Both the position numbers and the translations under genes were made by a program. The notes below the pieces were generated by a model, which did not search any database, had not been told where the DNA came from, and was given only the letters and a program-made list of their open reading frames with translations. Positions 17,259 through 25,691 of a DNA stretch of 64,000 nt are shown piece by piece. The first letter of the stretch is position 1. Each line of letters starts with the position of its first letter. Source of the DNA: Geochorda sp036562495 (GTDB lineage: Bacteria; Bacillota; Limnochordia; Limnochordales; Geochordaceae); the NCBI GenBank assembly GCA_036562495.1, contig DATCKA010000072.1, forward strand, positions 1 to 64,000, given 5' to 3'.

Positions 17259-18320
17259 ATGACCCAGAGGTCGTCCAGCCCCACGGAGGGGAGGGGCCAC
17301 TTGCGCCCGCGGGGGTGCCTGAGGCTAAGGGCGGCCATCGTCGCCACCGTGCTGGCGGTAGAGGCATGGACGGCCACGGCGGCCGGAGCGGCGACGGGTC
17401 GGGCAGCGACCGGGTCGATCGTGGGAGTCTGCGCCGAGGAGGAGACCCTGGGCGCGCCGGGTCGCTCCGATCCGCCCGACGCCGTGCGGGAACTGCAGCT
17501 GGGGCTGCGCCTGTTGGGACGACTTGCTCCCCCCATCACCGGCATCTATGACGAGCGGACCCGGGAGGCGGTTCGACGCTTCCAGGCAGAGCAGGGGCTG
17601 GTGCCGGACGGGGTGGTGGGACCCCGGACGTGGGAGGCGCTGGCCAAGGCCTACGAGCAGGAGGTCGCCGGACTGGCCACGATGCAACGGACGCCGCCAG
17701 GGTCTGCGACCGGCGCCCGACGGCTGCCCTCCCACCCGGAACGGCAGCCGGGCGGCTACTGGATCGTCGTGGACACGACGGTCATGGAGCTGACGCTCTA
17801 CCGGGGCGACCAGGTCGTACATCGCTGGCCGGTCGCGGTGGGCAAGCCGTCCACCGTCACCCCCGTGGGCGAGTGGCGGGTCGTCCGCAAGGACCGCGAC
17901 TGGGGCGGCGGCTTCGGCACGCGCTGGCTGGGCCTCGACGTCCCCTGGGGGATGTACGGCATCCACGGCACCAACAAGCCCTGGTCCATCGGCACCCGGG
18001 CCAGCGGCGGCTGCATCCGCATGTTCAACGACCACGTCGAGCGGCTCTGGGACATGGTCTCCGAGGGGACGCCGGTCACCATCGTGGGGGTGCTGCCCGA
18101 GGCCACGTGGGACAGCCCCATCCCGGCGGGTGCCTCGGGCTGGAACGTCCCCATCCTGCAATGGGCCCTGCGCGGCCAGGGGTTCGACGCCGGGAGGGCC
18201 GATGGCAGGATGGGCCCCCAGACCATGCAGGCCATCGCGGAGGCCGAGCGCCAGTGGGCGCTGCCGCCCGTGGCGGCGGCGACGCCGGATCTGTTTAGAG
18301 CCCTGGGTCTGAAGAGGTAG
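17259..18320 (+). CDS. L,D-transpeptidase (YkuD) with peptidoglycan-binding domain
   Basis: A 353-residue secreted or membrane-anchored enzyme. A hydrophobic N-terminal segment (about 25-47) is followed by a peptidoglycan-binding domain (about 70-130: LQLGLRLLGRLAPPITGIYDERTREAVRRFQ). Next comes a YkuD domain with HGTNKPWSIGTRASGGCIRM, whose catalytic cysteine is Cys252. A second, degenerate binding repeat ends the protein (about 285-350: LQWALRGQGFDAGRADGRMGPQT). Such enzymes make 3-3 cross-links or attach proteins to peptidoglycan. The start has no strong ribosome site. The next gene begins directly after the stop. Confidence 0.9.
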   Translation: MTQRSSSPTEGRGHLRPRGCLRLRAAIVATVLAVEAWTATAAGAATGRAATGSIVGVCAEEETLGAPGRSDPPDAVRELQLGLRLLGRLAPPITGIYDERTREAVRRFQAEQGLVPDGVVGPRTWEALAKAYEQEVAGLATMQRTPPGSATGARRLPSHPERQPGGYWIVVDTTVMELTLYRGDQVVHRWPVAVGKPSTVTPVGEWRVVRKDRDWGGGFGTRWLGLDVPWGMYGIHGTNKPWSIGTRASGGCIRMFNDHVERLWDMVSEGTPVTIVGVLPEATWDSPIPAGASGWNVPILQWALRGQGFDAGRADGRMGPQTMQAIAEAERQWALPPVAAATPDLFRALGLKR

Positions 18321-18332
18321 GTGGGTAGTGGC

Positions 18333-19769
18333 GTGACGCGCCGACGCATGCGGTGGTGGCTCGTGCTCGTGGCCGCCGTTTTGCTGGGCGGGGGCATCGG
18401 CATGCTGTACGAGCCGCTCCTGGAGGCTCTCCCCCTGCCCCGATGGCCCTGGTGGGGTCCCCGGGTCCAGGTGGGCGAACGCGAGTTTCGCCCCGACGTG
18501 CGGGTCCGCCCCGACGTGACCCTCGAGCTCCAGGTATGGGACGTGGACCAGCCCGCGCTGCTGGAGGCCGGTCGATGGCAACAGGTCCTGACCGAGGGGC
18601 TCGAAGCCTTCCGGGCACGCTACCCCAACGTCACGGCGCAGGTGAGGGTGTTGTCCTGGACGGAGTACCCGGATGCCGTGACCGAGGCGCTGCAGATGGG
18701 GGACCTTCCCGACGTGCTGGGCACCCCCGATGCCGTCTACTTCCTCGACGCGCGCTGGCAGGTGCCCCTGCGCCGGTACATGGAGCCCCGGCTCCCCCAG
18801 GTGCGCTCCATGGCCATGATGCCTGGCGCCTGGGATCTCGTCAGCCGGGATGACGAGTGGTGGGGCGTGCCGCGGTGGGTGGAGTGGCACGGCTGGCTCA
18901 AGAGGGCGGGCACGGCCCAGCCGCGGGTCTGGCTGCACTCGGGCCATCCTCTCACCTGGCGTTACCTTGCGATGACCCTTACGCCACCATCTCCGGGGCC
19001 GGTCTGGCAGCGCCAACGGCTCGAAGCCGCCGCCGCCTGGGTAGCCGCTGCGCCGGTCAGCGGAGGGAGGGCCCAGGGCGGCATCCCCCTGCAGCGATCG
19101 GACCTGAGCTTGCTCGAGCCCCTGTACACCGGAGAGGCCGACGCCGTGGGGCCGGTCAGCGGAAGACTCCTGCGGCGGCTGGGCGCGTGGCCGTACCCGG
19201 CGTCGGCGACGCCCCAGGCTGGCCTGGTCGCCGCTCCGGTCGACGCAGAGGAAGCGAGCCGGCTCCCCGGGCCCCTGTTGAGCGCCAGCGGATATCTGGT
19301 GCTGGCCCGCCCTGGCGCCGACGACGTGCGGGTGCAAGTGGCCTTCGAGCTGGCGTGGCACCTGGCCCGCTGGACCGCCTGGGCCCTGAGCGGGTTTGAG
19401 GCCGTGGTCCCCGTCTGGAACCCCCAGTGGCAGGAGCCCCCTTCGCGTCGGCAGCTTCGGGATGCACCGCCTCCGGAATACGTCCCCTGGTGGCACGGCC
19501 TCGCGCTCCCCCCGGGCGTCGACGTGCTGCTGCAGACGCCGCCCGTATCCGAGGGCTCTCCCACATCCAGCACGAGGGCCTCGGGCGACGCACCGCCTCT
19601 GTTGTCGTCGGGCCCGGCCGTATGGGGCGCCAGGCCGTGGGAGGAGGCGCTCCACGAGATGCACGCCGTCCGGGAGGCGGCGGCTCGGCTCGCATCCGGA
19701 CGGATAGGGCTGGCAGACTTCCTGGGGCAGGCCACGTCCGACTCGACGGCCCCGTCACATGCCCCATGA
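18333..19769 (+). CDS. Solute-binding-like extracellular protein
   Basis: A 478-residue protein with a single N-terminal membrane segment and an extracytoplasmic body. LELQVWDVDQPALLEAGRWQQVLTEGLEAFRARYPNVTAQVRVLSW resembles the first lobe of family 1 extracellular solute-binding proteins, and PDVLGTPDAVYFLD the ligand-site region. No lipobox and no transporter genes are adjacent, and the second half is divergent. GTG at 18333 was chosen because AGGTAGGTGGG lies 8 bases upstream; GTG at 18321 is the alternative. It follows the L,D-transpeptidase gene without a gap, so a cell-wall-related sensing or scaffold role is possible. Confidence 0.6.
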   Translation: MTRRRMRWWLVLVAAVLLGGGIGMLYEPLLEALPLPRWPWWGPRVQVGEREFRPDVRVRPDVTLELQVWDVDQPALLEAGRWQQVLTEGLEAFRARYPNVTAQVRVLSWTEYPDAVTEALQMGDLPDVLGTPDAVYFLDARWQVPLRRYMEPRLPQVRSMAMMPGAWDLVSRDDEWWGVPRWVEWHGWLKRAGTAQPRVWLHSGHPLTWRYLAMTLTPPSPGPVWQRQRLEAAAAWVAAAPVSGGRAQGGIPLQRSDLSLLEPLYTGEADAVGPVSGRLLRRLGAWPYPASATPQAGLVAAPVDAEEASRLPGPLLSASGYLVLARPGADDVRVQVAFELAWHLARWTAWALSGFEAVVPVWNPQWQEPPSRRQLRDAPPPEYVPWWHGLALPPGVDVLLQTPPVSEGSPTSSTRASGDAPPLLSSGPAVWGARPWEEALHEMHAVREAAARLASGRIGLADFLGQATSDSTAPSHAP

Positions 19770-19810
19770 GGCCCCCGTGCCGGCTCGGCCCTGGCCGTCA
19801 GGCGGGGGCC
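19770..19810. terminator. Hairpin between convergent genes
   Basis: GGCCCCCG (19770-19777) and CGGGGGCC (19803-19810) form an 8-bp stem directly after the solute-binding-like gene, overlapping the 3' end of the converging feoC. No T-run is seen; it may terminate both transcripts weakly. Confidence 0.42.
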
Positions 19811-20139
19811 GGCGACGGCCGACCGCGACGCACGAGGGCTCGCCCCCGTGGGGTGAGGCGCCAGCTCACGGCAGCACCTGACGTCCACGACACGTCCGTC
19901 GTGGCCAGGGGGCACGCGGTGGTCACCGGGCAGCGGCGGCAGACCGGCTCGCCCGGCGACACAGCAGGGCAAGCCTGGCCCCGGGGCGCGGGCGCTATCA
20001 GCCCCAGCGCGGCCAGCTGGCGCAGCATCAGGCGCAACTGCTGGGGGTCCACCCGAAGCCGGCCGGCGAGGTCCGTCGCGCTGCCGGCGCGCCCGGAGGC
20101 CACCTCCTCGAGGAGGCGGGCCAGGGGTCTCTCGCTCAT
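19798..20139 (-). CDS. feoC: FeoC-like Fe-S winged-helix protein
   Basis: A 113-residue protein. The first 50 residues form a small winged helix (LARLLEEVASGRAGSATDLAGRLRVDPQQLRLMLRQLAALGLI). A cysteine group follows: C-x9-C-x2-C-x5-C in QACPAVSPGEPVCRRCPVTTACPLA. This is the FeoC layout, in which the cysteines bind an oxygen-sensitive Fe-S cluster. Its ATG overlaps the feoB stop by 4 bases, and it is the last gene of the feoABC operon. FeoC proteins stabilise FeoB or regulate transcription; which applies here is not known. Confidence 0.8.
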   Translation of the reverse strand: MSERPLARLLEEVASGRAGSATDLAGRLRVDPQQLRLMLRQLAALGLIAPAPRGQACPAVSPGEPVCRRCPVTTACPLATTDVSWTSGAAVSWRLTPRGRALVRRGRPSPAPA

Positions 20140-22202
20140 GCCGCCCACAGGTGCAGGGCCCCCCAATGGACGCCCCACGCCAGCACGCCCGCCAGGAGAA
20201 GCGAGTATCCGACCGCGACGAGCGTCCACCTGGTCGAGCCCGTCTCCTGGTAGATGGTGACGGCCGTAGCCAGGCAGGGCGTGTAGAAGGTGTAGAAGAC
20301 GAGGTACGAAAGCGCCTGCGGCACAGTCAGGGCGGCACGCAGAGCGGCGCCCAGACCCTGCTCGGAGCCTGAGGCGTACAACACCGCCATGGCGGGCAGC
20401 GAGGCTTCCTTGGCGAGGAAGCCGGGGAACAGGGAGACGATCAGCCGCCAGTCGAAGCCCAGCGGACGCCCGAGGGGCTCCAGCAGGTGCCCCAGCCCGG
20501 CGGCGAGGCTCGACTCGACCGACCCCGACGGAAAGTAGGCGATGGCCCACACCACCGCGGTCATGGGGGCGATGACGGTGACCGCTCGCTGCAGGAAGTG
20601 GGCCGTCTGGTGCCACGCGTAGAGCGCCACGTTGCGCATCCTCGGGAGGCGGTAGGGGGGCAGCTCGATGAGGAAGGGCTCCTCGTCTCCGCGCAGCGCG
20701 GTGCGGGAGAGCAGCCATGCGACCAGGAGCACCAGCGCCAGACCCAGGCCGTAGAGCCCCACCATCACCCAAGCCGCGCCGCCTCCCGGGAAGAAGACTC
20801 CGGCCATGAAGCCGATGACCACCAGGCGAGCGGAGCAGATGACCAGCGGCGAGACCAGGACGCTGATCAGGCGCGAGGTCGTCGACGAGGCGGTGCGCGC
20901 CGCCATGACGGCCGGCACGTTGCAGCCGTAGCCGATGAAGAGCCCGATGCCGGCCTTGCCCTGCAGTCCGAAGCGGCTCAGCAACCGGTCCAGCACGAAG
21001 GCGGCCCGGGCGAAGTAGCCCGAGTCCTCCAGCAGCCCCAGGAACAGGAAGAAGGCGGCGATGAGCGGGGCAAACAGGGCCACCGTGGCGACGCCGGCCA
21101 TCAGCCCGTCGGTGAGCAGCGCCACCGCCCAGGGCGCCACCCGATCTCCCAGGACGCCCGTGACGGAGCCCGACAGCCAGGCGAAGAACCCGTCCAGCCA
21201 ATCCTGCACGGGGCCCGCGGCCCGAAAGGCCGCCCATATCCCGGCCGCCAGCGTGGCTGCGGTCAGCGGCGGGCCGACCACGGGATGGGTGACGATCAGG
21301 TCGACCCGGTCGGCCAGGCTCGCATGCATCCCTCTCGGCGGCCGGTCGGCGACCCTCTCGCGTAGCGCCTCCCGCACCACGGATGCGACCCAGGCGTAGC
21401 GGGCGTCCGCCACCCTCACCGGGCCATCGGGCGCGGCGGCCTCTACCGCCCGAAGCAGGTGCTCCCGCTCCGTCTCGGACAAGATGGCCTCGATCTCCCG
21501 GATGGCCTCGGGGTCTTGCTGGATTAGGGCCAGAGCCAGCCGACGCCCCGCGCCCGGCCGGTCGGAGGGGATCCGGCCGGCCAGGCTCGCCACCAGCTCC
21601 TCCAGGGTCGGGTCGGGGTAGACCGGGGGAGGCGGTGCCTGTAGCCCGTCGGCGATGGCCGACGCCAGCGTGCGGCGCAGCACGTCCAGCCCCTCGCCCG
21701 TGGCCCCTACGACCGGCACTGCCGGCACGCCCAGTCGACGAGCGAGGGCGTCGACGTCGACCTCCACCCCTCGGGCTCGAGCCATGTCGCCCATGGTCAG
21801 AGCCACGACCATGGGGATGCCGAGCTCCAGGAGCTGGGAGGTCAGGTAGAGGTTGCGCTCCAGGTGCAGCACGTCGACCACGTTGACGATGAGGTCGGGC
21901 TTCTCTTGCAGGAGGAACTGGCGGGTGACGGACTCCTCCAGGGTGTAGGACTCCAGGCTGTAGCTGCCGGGCAGGTCGACCACCACAGCAGTGCGGCCGG
22001 CCAGCTCCAGCAACCCCTCCCGGCGCTCCACGGTCTTGCCGGGCCAGTTGCCGACCCGCTGGTGGAGGCCGGTCAGGGCGTTGAAGAGGCTGCTCTTGCC
22101 GACGTTGGGGTTACCGACCAGCGCCACTACCACGGGACGCTGCTCGGTGTCGACCGGAGGGGCTTGCGTCGTTACATGGCAGCCCATCGGGGACGACCCC
22201 AT
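20136..22202 (-). CDS. feoB: Ferrous iron transporter FeoB
   Basis: A 688-residue membrane GTPase for Fe(II) import. The G domain shows G1 GNPNVGKSS (30-38), the switch I region GNWPGKTVERREG, and G3 DLPGSYSL (76-83). The G4 position reads TMGD (136-139) in place of the usual NxxD. A GDI helical region (about 190-290) leads to a membrane domain with two Gate motifs (FLGLLEDSGYFARAAFVLD and the GYGCNVPAVMAAR block). The start overlaps feoA by 31 bases; an ATG at 22187 is an alternative. The protein acts with FeoA and FeoC. Confidence 0.95.
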   Translation of the reverse strand: MGSSPMGCHVTTQAPPVDTEQRPVVVALVGNPNVGKSSLFNALTGLHQRVGNWPGKTVERREGLLELAGRTAVVVDLPGSYSLESYTLEESVTRQFLLQEKPDLIVNVVDVLHLERNLYLTSQLLELGIPMVVALTMGDMARARGVEVDVDALARRLGVPAVPVVGATGEGLDVLRRTLASAIADGLQAPPPPVYPDPTLEELVASLAGRIPSDRPGAGRRLALALIQQDPEAIREIEAILSETEREHLLRAVEAAAPDGPVRVADARYAWVASVVREALRERVADRPPRGMHASLADRVDLIVTHPVVGPPLTAATLAAGIWAAFRAAGPVQDWLDGFFAWLSGSVTGVLGDRVAPWAVALLTDGLMAGVATVALFAPLIAAFFLFLGLLEDSGYFARAAFVLDRLLSRFGLQGKAGIGLFIGYGCNVPAVMAARTASSTTSRLISVLVSPLVICSARLVVIGFMAGVFFPGGGAAWVMVGLYGLGLALVLLVAWLLSRTALRGDEEPFLIELPPYRLPRMRNVALYAWHQTAHFLQRAVTVIAPMTAVVWAIAYFPSGSVESSLAAGLGHLLEPLGRPLGFDWRLIVSLFPGFLAKEASLPAMAVLYASGSEQGLGAALRAALTVPQALSYLVFYTFYTPCLATAVTIYQETGSTRWTLVAVGYSLLLAGVLAWGVHWGALHLWAA

Positions 22203-22600
22203 CCCTGTGACCGGACGGCCGCCCCCGGCTCAGGGGTGCGCACACCGGGTGTCGGTACGGGGGTCGTCGCGGGGGCGCTCACCCGCTCGACCCAGACGCG
22301 CTCGGCCATCCGACGTCCGAGCGCCAGTCGGCTGCCCCTGACGGCGATGACGGCAGACCCTCCGATGGCCTGGATTACGGAGAGGGGGGTGCCGGGTACC
22401 AGCCCCAGGGCCAGGGCCCGAGCCCGAAGACCGCGTCCGCCTGCCAGGTGGCGCAGGACCCCTACCTCGCCCCGCTGCAGCTCGGAGAGCGGCACCCACT
22501 GCGGGGGCGAAGAGTGCCGGCCCGGCCGGGCGCATGGCGGTGCCTCCGAAGCGCAGCCCATGGACAGCGGGCGCAAGTAGGAGTTATTATTACTAACCAT
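22172..22600 (-). CDS. feoA: FeoA SH3-like protein
   Basis: A 142-residue protein with a FeoA domain (about 37-110: LSELQRGEVGVLRHLAGGRGLRARALALGLVPGTPLSVIQ, then AVRGSRLALGRRMAERVWVER). FeoA is a small cytoplasmic partner that supports FeoB. ATG at 22600 follows a textbook GAAGGAG site. N- and C-terminal extensions (about 36 and 32 residues) exceed the usual 75-residue family length; the C-terminal extension overlaps feoB. The upstream region holds a promoter and an inverted repeat that may bind a metal regulator. Confidence 0.88.
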   Translation of the reverse strand: MVSNNNSYLRPLSMGCASEAPPCARPGRHSSPPQWVPLSELQRGEVGVLRHLAGGRGLRARALALGLVPGTPLSVIQAIGGSAVIAVRGSRLALGRRMAERVWVERVSAPATTPVPTPGVRTPEPGAAVRSQGWGRPRWAAM

Positions 22601-22621
22601 TCTCTCCTTCGCCACCGGCAT

Positions 22622-22675
22622 GAGACTGACAATCGCTCTCACCCCAAGACTACGCAGAGCCTGTCCAACCGTCAA
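22622..22675 (-). promoter_or_regulatory. feoABC promoter with inverted repeat at the start region
   Basis: Read on the minus strand: TTGACG (22675-22670), a 17-base spacer, then TAGTCT (22652-22647). Just downstream, GAGA-N11-TCTC with further matched positions forms an imperfect inverted repeat at 22622-22640 that covers the expected transcription start. The arrangement fits repression by an iron or manganese regulator; the regulator is not identifiable from the site. Confidence 0.5.
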
Positions 22676-22873
22676 GGGTACGCCAGTCAGGCCGCCCCGG
22701 GGACATTCGTCACTCCTGGTGGACGATAGCGTCGCTTTACAATGGAGCCGGAGCGGCCAGGGATAGACTCAGGTCTCCATGGAGCCCAAGTCGGGTCTCC
22801 GCCGGATGGGACGGAGCGGGGGGGAGCGGTAGACTCCACCGCGGTGACATGACCACCAGCACGGGGGGCAACG

Positions 22874-23857
22874 GTGGTGAAGGATCGCACGCGCACAGGA
22901 GGGTGGGCGCGTTCGGCCGGGGTCGTCCTTCTCCTGGCTCTGGCCCTGGTGGGGGTAAGGGGAGCGGGGGACGCCGCGGCTGAGGGCGATGCCCCGGAGG
23001 AGGCGGCGCCGGCAGCCGTCTCGCCTTTCGACATCTTGGACGAGGCGAGCCAGGCGTGCCTGAGCTGCCACGAGATGGAGGGGATGTCCGTCATCTTCGC
23101 GGACGGGGTCGAGGTGGACGTGCGGGTCGACCCGGAGGTCTTCGCCAGCTCGGTCCACGCCCAGGCAGGCCTGGGCTGTCAGACCTGTCACGTCGGGTAC
23201 GACGAGTATCCCCACCCCGAGGTGACGCAGACGCGGTCGAAGTGGGTGCTGGAGCAGCAGCAGGTGTGCGCCTGGTGTCACTCGGCAGGCGACGACTTCA
23301 ACCTCGGGGTGCACGGGCGCGCCTTGAGCCTGGGCGATCCCGACGTACCCAACTGCACGACCTGCCACGGCGACGCGCATGCCATCCAGCCGGTCTCGAC
23401 GCCGTCTTTCAGAGCCGGCATCGTGGACACGTGCGCCTCCTGCCACGCCGACGACGAGCTGATGACGGCCCACGGCGTCAGGACGGGCACGGTCCCGAGT
23501 TACCTGGCGGAGTTTCACGGGCTGACCGCCTCCCTCCTCAAGGAGAAGGGCGAAAACATCCCCGTCGCGGTTTGCTCCGACTGCCACGGGGCCCACGCCA
23601 TCCTGCCGGCCGACGATCCGAGATCCAGCGTCTACGTCACCAACCTGCCTGCCACGTGTCGCAAGTGCCACCCGGACGCCACCGACGCCTTCGCGACGGC
23701 ATGGAGCATGCACGACAACCCCGAGCGACACCCGCTGGTGGGCGGCATCGCGTGGTTCTACCGGATCGTCACGGGCATCTCGGTGCTGGGCTTCTTGGGC
23801 TACATCGCCCTGGAACGGGCCCACCAGCGCCGGGAGCACACACGGAGGGGGGCTTGA
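22874..23857 (+). CDS. Heptaheme c-type cytochrome with C-terminal anchor
   Basis: A 327-residue multiheme cytochrome. After an N-terminal signal segment (about 14-30) come seven CxxCH heme sites: Cys62, 102, 132, 161, 187, 234 and 262. A single C-terminal membrane helix (about 295-312) with a basic tail anchors the protein. No catalytic-type unusual heme motif (such as CxxCK) is seen, so electron transfer is the likely role. The GTG-GTG start follows GGGGGG. The next gene, 6 bases away, is a diheme-type cytochrome b, so this pair probably passes quinol electrons outward. The family member is not recognised by name. Confidence 0.87.
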   Translation: MVKDRTRTGGWARSAGVVLLLALALVGVRGAGDAAAEGDAPEEAAPAAVSPFDILDEASQACLSCHEMEGMSVIFADGVEVDVRVDPEVFASSVHAQAGLGCQTCHVGYDEYPHPEVTQTRSKWVLEQQQVCAWCHSAGDDFNLGVHGRALSLGDPDVPNCTTCHGDAHAIQPVSTPSFRAGIVDTCASCHADDELMTAHGVRTGTVPSYLAEFHGLTASLLKEKGENIPVAVCSDCHGAHAILPADDPRSSVYVTNLPATCRKCHPDATDAFATAWSMHDNPERHPLVGGIAWFYRIVTGISVLGFLGYIALERAHQRREHTRRGA

Positions 23858-23863
23858 GCCGCC

Positions 23864-24664
23864 GTGCGGGCGAGTGTTGCGCAGCGGACGGCTAGCCAAG
23901 CGGGCACCGGTGTGGGCCGGGCGGAGCCACAGGCGTACGTCCAGCGCTTCACCCGGTGGCAGGTGGTGCAGCACGCCGTCCTGATGGTGAGCTTCACCGG
24001 GCTGGCAGTGACGGGCATCCCGCAGAAGTACGCCCAGCTTGCCATCAGTCGCTGGTTCATCGATGCGATGGGCGGGATCGAGCGAGTCCGCGAGATCCAC
24101 CACGTGATGGCCTGGGTCCTGCTGGGGCTGGGCGTCGTGCATGCCCTGGAGATGGTGGCGAGAGCCACCCGCTACGGTCTGCGATCGCAGATGTGGCCGA
24201 GCATCCAGGACGTGCGGGACCTGGTGCACCAACTACGCTACTTCATGGGCCTCGAGAGCGAGGAGCCCCGCTTCGGCCGGTACTCCTTCAAGGAGAAGTT
24301 CGAGTACTGGGCCGTGGTCTGGGGCACGGCCGTGATGGGGCTGACGGGGCTGATCCTGCTCTATCCGGAGACGGCCACCCGATACCTACCCGGCGTCGCC
24401 GTCCCGGCCGCCAGGGCCGCCCACGGGGGCGAGGCGGTGCTGGCCGTGGTGGCCATCCTCATCTGGCACATGTACAACGCCCACCTGCGTCCCGAGGTCT
24501 TCCCCATGGATCCGGTCATCTTCACCGGCCGCATGCCCAGGGAGCGAGCTCTGCGGGAGCACCCGCTGGAGTTCGAGCCCCCGGCCCGGGCATCGGACCA
24601 GACCTCGGCAACGGGGGCGCCCTTGACGTCGCCCGGAAGGGGAGGGGGCCCTTCTACCCCCTAG
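23864..24664 (+). CDS. Cytochrome b (b561/formate-dehydrogenase-gamma type)
   Basis: A 266-residue membrane protein with about four transmembrane helices. Candidate heme b ligands are His in QHAVLM, EIHHVMAW, GVVHALEM, AAHGGEAV and WHMYNAH, spaced as in diheme cytochromes b of the formate dehydrogenase gamma and Ni,Fe-hydrogenase families. The C-terminal 50 residues are proline-rich and cytoplasmic. The GTG start lies 4 bases after the heptaheme stop. It likely oxidises menaquinol and feeds the adjoining c-type cytochromes. Confidence 0.85.
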   Translation: MRASVAQRTASQAGTGVGRAEPQAYVQRFTRWQVVQHAVLMVSFTGLAVTGIPQKYAQLAISRWFIDAMGGIERVREIHHVMAWVLLGLGVVHALEMVARATRYGLRSQMWPSIQDVRDLVHQLRYFMGLESEEPRFGRYSFKEKFEYWAVVWGTAVMGLTGLILLYPETATRYLPGVAVPAARAAHGGEAVLAVVAILIWHMYNAHLRPEVFPMDPVIFTGRMPRERALREHPLEFEPPARASDQTSATGAPLTSPGRGGGPSTP

Positions 24665-24696
24665 AGACCGTCGCCGAGAGAGGGGGTGTCATCGCA

Positions 24697-25131
24697 ATGC
24701 GGGCACGTTGGATGATCGGGCTGCTGGTCATGGGGCTGGCAGTGGCCTCGGTTGTCGCCGCCGGCGCGGCGCAACAGGCGACCCTGCCCCAGATCCCCGG
24801 CATCACGGCCGAGGACACCCATCCCAACGGGTGCAACGACTGTCACCGCAAGGTGAGCCCGGATCGGGACTACAGCCTGGCCACCGAGATCGCCAACATG
24901 GTCAAGGAGGGCCGGCACCCGCGGGTCTCCGATCGGATGCTCCAGGATCTGCCCAAGCAGTGCATCAACTGCCACAAGCCTGACAGCAAGTATCCGTTCG
25001 GGGAGCTCATGCACAAGGCGCACCTGGTGGGCGGTGCCGACAATCACTTCATCACCAACTACCAGGGCCAGTGCATGAACTGCCATGCCATGGATCCCAA
25101 GACCGGCAAGATCACGGTGAAGGGTCTCTGA
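24697..25131 (+). CDS. Triheme c-type cytochrome
   Basis: A 144-residue secreted cytochrome. A signal segment (about 7-25, ending AGAAQQA) is followed by three CxxCH sites (Cys46, 89 and 126). Two spaced histidines (His74 in GRHPRV, His106 in LMHKAHL) and His117 may serve as distal ligands. The ATG follows AGGGGG at a slightly long distance. It is third in the heptaheme-cytochrome b-triheme run and would be a small soluble or loosely bound carrier outside the membrane. Its physiological partner is unknown. Confidence 0.82.
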   Translation: MRARWMIGLLVMGLAVASVVAAGAAQQATLPQIPGITAEDTHPNGCNDCHRKVSPDRDYSLATEIANMVKEGRHPRVSDRMLQDLPKQCINCHKPDSKYPFGELMHKAHLVGGADNHFITNYQGQCMNCHAMDPKTGKITVKGL

Positions 25132-25183
25132 GGGGGCGGGGGCGCCCCCTCGCCCTTCCCTCCGGGAGAGGTCGAGGAGAGCG

Positions 25184-25648
25184 ATGCGACAGGGGACATC
25201 CCGATGGCGCCTCTGGTTGGGGGCCCTGCTGGTGGTGGGCGCGACGGCCTACCTGATGGGCACGGCCTTCCAGGGGGCGACGACCTACTATCTGTCGGCC
25301 GACGAGGCCCTGGCGAGGGCGGCCGACAGGCGGGAGCCGCTCTCCGTGAGGGTGCACGGGAGCGTCACGCCGGGGACGCTGCGGTTCGACGCGAGCGAGA
25401 CCACCCTCCGCTTCGTGCTGGGGCCTGGCGAGACGGGCGCGTCCGAGGCCTCCGCCCGAGCCGCCGTCGCGACGGGGCCCTCCGGCTCGCGGGCGCGTGC
25501 CATCGACGTGGTCTACCGGGGCGCCCCGCCCGACAACCTCCAGGAGGGGAGCCCCGTCATCGTCGAGGGGCGACTGTGGGCCGACGGGCGGCTCGAGGCG
25601 ACGCAGATCCTGGTCCAGTGTCCGTCGCGCTACGAGGCCGAGCGTTGA
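25184..25648 (+). CDS. ccmE: Heme chaperone CcmE, CxxxY variant
   Basis: A 154-residue CcmE-type protein: an N-terminal membrane anchor (about 9-26) and a beta-barrel with VRVHGSVTPGTLRFD and VVYRGAPPDNLQEGSPVIVEGRL. In classical CcmE the heme is bound by the His of an HxxxY motif. Here the aligned text is QCPSRY, so the site is Cys146-x3-Tyr150. The Cys form is known from archaea and some anaerobes with a modified cytochrome c maturation System I. Other ccm genes are not in this window. It directly follows three cytochrome genes that need heme attachment. Confidence 0.85.
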   Translation: MRQGTSRWRLWLGALLVVGATAYLMGTAFQGATTYYLSADEALARAADRREPLSVRVHGSVTPGTLRFDASETTLRFVLGPGETGASEASARAAVATGPSGSRARAIDVVYRGAPPDNLQEGSPVIVEGRLWADGRLEATQILVQCPSRYEAER

Positions 25649-25691
25649 ACAGTCGGCCGATCGACGAGCGGCAAGAGAGGGGGTGTCTGGC

